A DNA stretch of 64,000 nucleotides, from contig JBBPFI010000001.1 of the NCBI GenBank assembly GCA_037974965.1, forward strand, positions 1,860,001 through 1,924,000. Direction: 5' to 3'. The notes beneath the pieces are model-generated. The model saw nothing but the letters and a program-made list of their open reading frames with translations, searched no databases and had not been told where the DNA came from. Source of the DNA: Dacryopinax spathularia. Taxonomy: Eukaryota > Basidiomycota > Dacrymycetes > Dacrymycetales > Dacrymycetaceae. Position 1 is the stretch's first letter. The number at the start of each line of letters is the position of its first letter. This document shows positions 61,824 to 64,000 of this stretch, one piece after another. The position numbers and the translations under genes are program-made.

Positions 61824-62003
61824 GCTGTTGGCGGAGGATCTTGTGGTGAGACCTTGTAGTATATAGTGATGAAATCTCATGACTTTGAGCTGTGTAGCTC
61901 TGACGATAATCGTACATTTCCCTCTACAACCCAGCTCAAACTATGCCCTGGTCCAACCGAGCCAGCACTGCAGGATGCCGACAAGACAAGAAGACCGTCA
62001 TGC

Positions 62004-62909
62004 TCAATCATCATCCGCAGCCTTCTTCTTCTTCTCCTCAACCCTAACGATATTCCCCTCCGGCACGCCCTTCAATACGCCCACCTGGTCAACAATCATA
62101 TCCACAACCTCCTCCGTCACGTCCCCCTGGACGACAATCTCGTCCTGCCCCTGCGGGTTCTTGCTCACACTTGCGCCCGTCGCGAACTTTTGCGCGAACA
62201 GCTTGGCCGCTTTTTTCAGGTCGACGTTGAATGCTTCGAGCCCGTGGATGGAGGTGACGTGTTTCCGCTTGTTGCGCTCCATGCGCTTGATCGTGATCTT
62301 CGATTCCTACAACACACGCGATCAGCATCTCTCCTTCCCCTTTCCTTTCGACTTTCCCCTTGCTCATGCCAGTGCAGCAAGGGAGAGAGAGAGAGAGGTA
62401 GAAGAGCAGGTACGCACCTTCCGTTTCTTCTCGGCTGCACTGGCCTTAGCAGCAGCCTTAGCCTCCTTCTTGGCCCCGTCCTCCTCCAGCTTCTTCTCCT
62501 TCTCCAGGCTTAGCGTCCCGACCTTCTTGGCAATCGCATCTACATCACTTGATCAGCATCCTGCATTCGTCTCCTTTCCGGCTTCGGCCCGCGCCGGGGG
62601 AGGAGGGAGAGGAGGAGAGAGAGAGAGAGAAAGTGAAAGAGGAGCGTACCCTCAGACCAATACTTCTCATACAGATCCGGATGCTCCTTCTCCAGCCAAG
62701 CCTTACACTTGGTAACAGACGAGCCGAACTCGCAGTACTCCGGCGGGAAGCTGCACACTACACACACACACACACAAACACGTTCCACCGTCAGCTGCAA
62801 TCTCGCGGGGAAGGAAGGAACTGGGGAGAAGGAGTGTGGGGGACGGACCTTCGCAGTATAGGACGGTGAGCGGCTTGATAGGGGGTTCGGAGGGGCCGGC
62901 TTCTGACAT
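62004..62909 (-). CDS. density-regulated protein homologue (DENR/TMA22)
   Basis: Ribosome-associated factor that, with MCT-1, recycles 40S subunits and supports re-initiation. Exons 62909-62849, 62757-62650, 62539-62418 and 62306-62004 join to 197 residues. The N-terminus carries a zinc-binding-like stretch: VLYCEVCSFPPEYCEFG and VTKCKAWLEKEHPDLYEKYW, with four cysteines in the family spacing. The middle is Lys/Ala-rich. The C-terminal SUI1 domain reads ITIKRMERNKRKHVTSIHGL, KKAAKLFAQKFATGASV and QDEIVVQGDVTEEVVDMIVD. The acceptor for exon 2 is the AG before TGTGCAGC at 62757, not the later AG, because only that keeps VCSFPPEYC in frame. Confidence 0.93.
62758..62780. repeat. CA dinucleotide repeat in an intron
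   Basis: About nine CA units directly next to the acceptor of the first DENR/TMA22 intron (TG-rich on the coding strand). On that strand the pyrimidine tract is replaced by a GT run, so the site may be length-polymorphic. Confidence 0.7.
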
Positions 62910-64000
62910 GATTGGGTATTTGACTGAAAAGTGAAAAGGGAGATGTGGACGAGTAAGCGCTGGGAGCCCTTCAGTTTGATGGGCTGCAATGCTCTTCAGG
63001 GACGATCAACTTGAAGGGCAACGTCATGTGTGGCTGTGCAGCAATTTTCGTATATAAAGGTGAGGGGCACTTACAGCCGTGACACTCCTCCTCCAACAAT
63101 ATCATCAGTGCTTGTAACAAGTGACTGCCCCCGGCTGTCGAATTAGGCTGCCTCCAGCCTGCTATGGACGAAAGGTTCGCTGATGACCGAGGAGCAAACA
63201 CACGCGCTCCATCCTCTCTGTTGGAGGGAGTTTGTAGTACAGTAACTTGCCTATTTCTTCCCCGCCTTTCGCGCTGTTGTCATTCCAAGCATAAGTACCT
63301 AAGTAGTAAGGCGTTTCGGAGGAATGAACGTCTACGATCCACACCTTACCCGCCAAGCGAAAAATCTCGTCATCAAGAATGCCTCTAAGCTGCAAGTTTG
63401 CCTCCCCAAATGCCGGTCCGGAAATCCACCAACTCCAACTCCTTCCTCATCCTTGGCCCTCAGCTTGGCAACCAAGCCCAAGCCCAAGCCCGGCTTATCT
63501 CGGTCGGTTGCCTTATCAGGGAGAGTGGAGATCTAGGGCTCGGCGTGCTGCGCAGTAGGAGGCTTGGCATCCTCTCGTTCAGGTTGGCATCACAGTACCT
63601 TGCCTGCTATTCCAGCTGTTCCTTGGTGAGACGGCGATTATCGCGCGCATTGAGCCATAATTCGTGATACTCTGCCGTGAACAAACAGATGAGAGAGTAA
63701 GTAGAAAGTTGACCGAACCGGGGTAAAGGAGTAAATCCGATCCGGCTCGGTTCCGCTCCCTACTTGAGGCCCAGAACGCGGCGCACGTGGCGCCCCTACC
63801 ATCGCCCGTCGCCCACCGAGGGAGCGGGTACGACGTCATCCGTTCTCGTCCTGACGAACGCAGGAACCCGAATCAATTCCCACATCTCGGGCCTAAGGGG
63901 GAGCACCCACACCATGCGGGTTGTGTGGGATGCCGTGGAAGTTACCAGGGACAAGTGGGCGTCATTGCCCGTTGTATAGAAGTGCGAGGGGCCTCGGGAT
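62910..64000. other. right end of the window, no secure gene
   Basis: Short open frames only. The best is on the minus strand at 63400-63162 (QLRGILDDEIFRLAGKVWIV, then ETPYYLGTYAWND), which looks protein-like and may be an exon of a gene that continues, but no flanking exon could be joined with confidence. A short aagcccaagcccaagccc repeat lies at 63,475-63,495. The last 300 bp show nothing clear. Confidence 0.3.

Overview
The window is nuclear DNA of a filamentous basidiomycete, most likely an Agaricomycete. Genes are close together, nearly all are split by 40-60 bp GT-AG introns (a few GC-AG), many promoters are divergent, and the proteins are typical fungal housekeeping proteins. There are no bacterial operons, CRISPR arrays or rRNA genes.

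Region 1 (1-611) is the 5' part of a THOC7 gene cut by the left edge. Region 2 (about 640-18,650) is accessory. It holds five members of one unfamiliar gene family (1106-3191 and 3547-5411 on the + strand; 13970-15537, 15686-16571 and 16871-18645 on the - strand), a complete Helitron transposase gene of four exons (5709-11608, -) and a five-exon gene of unknown function (12225-13600, +). The family members are very different in sequence but share intron positions and phases. Each has an N-terminal helical module and a C-terminal helical exon, and four of the five have a six-cysteine box encoded by an exon of 157-160 bp that always follows a tiny exon ending in a Trp codon. This family is the main candidate for something undescribed.

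Region 3 (about 18,650-64,000) returns to core genes: a diverged actin, SWC4/DMAP1 (chromatin), a large unassigned stretch, a RhoGEF, an F-box/LRR-like protein, CDC7 kinase divergent from the DEAD-box helicase DBP8, a BTB protein, a TMEM135-like membrane protein, a NUP42-like CCCH/FG nucleoporin divergent from a mitochondrial methionine aminopeptidase, an acyltransferase of the condensation-domain type, ribosomal protein uL1, GRR1 (SCF F-box), U1 snRNP protein C divergent from RRP7, an intron-containing tRNA-Arg(ACG), RTP1/TANGO6 (RNA polymerase II assembly) and DENR/TMA22 (ribosome recycling and re-initiation). The core genes do not form a pathway cluster, although RNA and ribosome biology is well represented (THOC7, DBP8, U1C, RRP7, uL1, DENR).

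Exon lengths were summed for most multi-exon genes and give whole codon numbers. The exceptions are the 3' end of actin and SWC4, which need three single-base corrections within about 1.1 kb (21,461-22,561), and one unresolved junction in the family member at 3547-5411. Exon coordinates were derived by hand from splice-site and frame logic and may be off by a base or two where noted.
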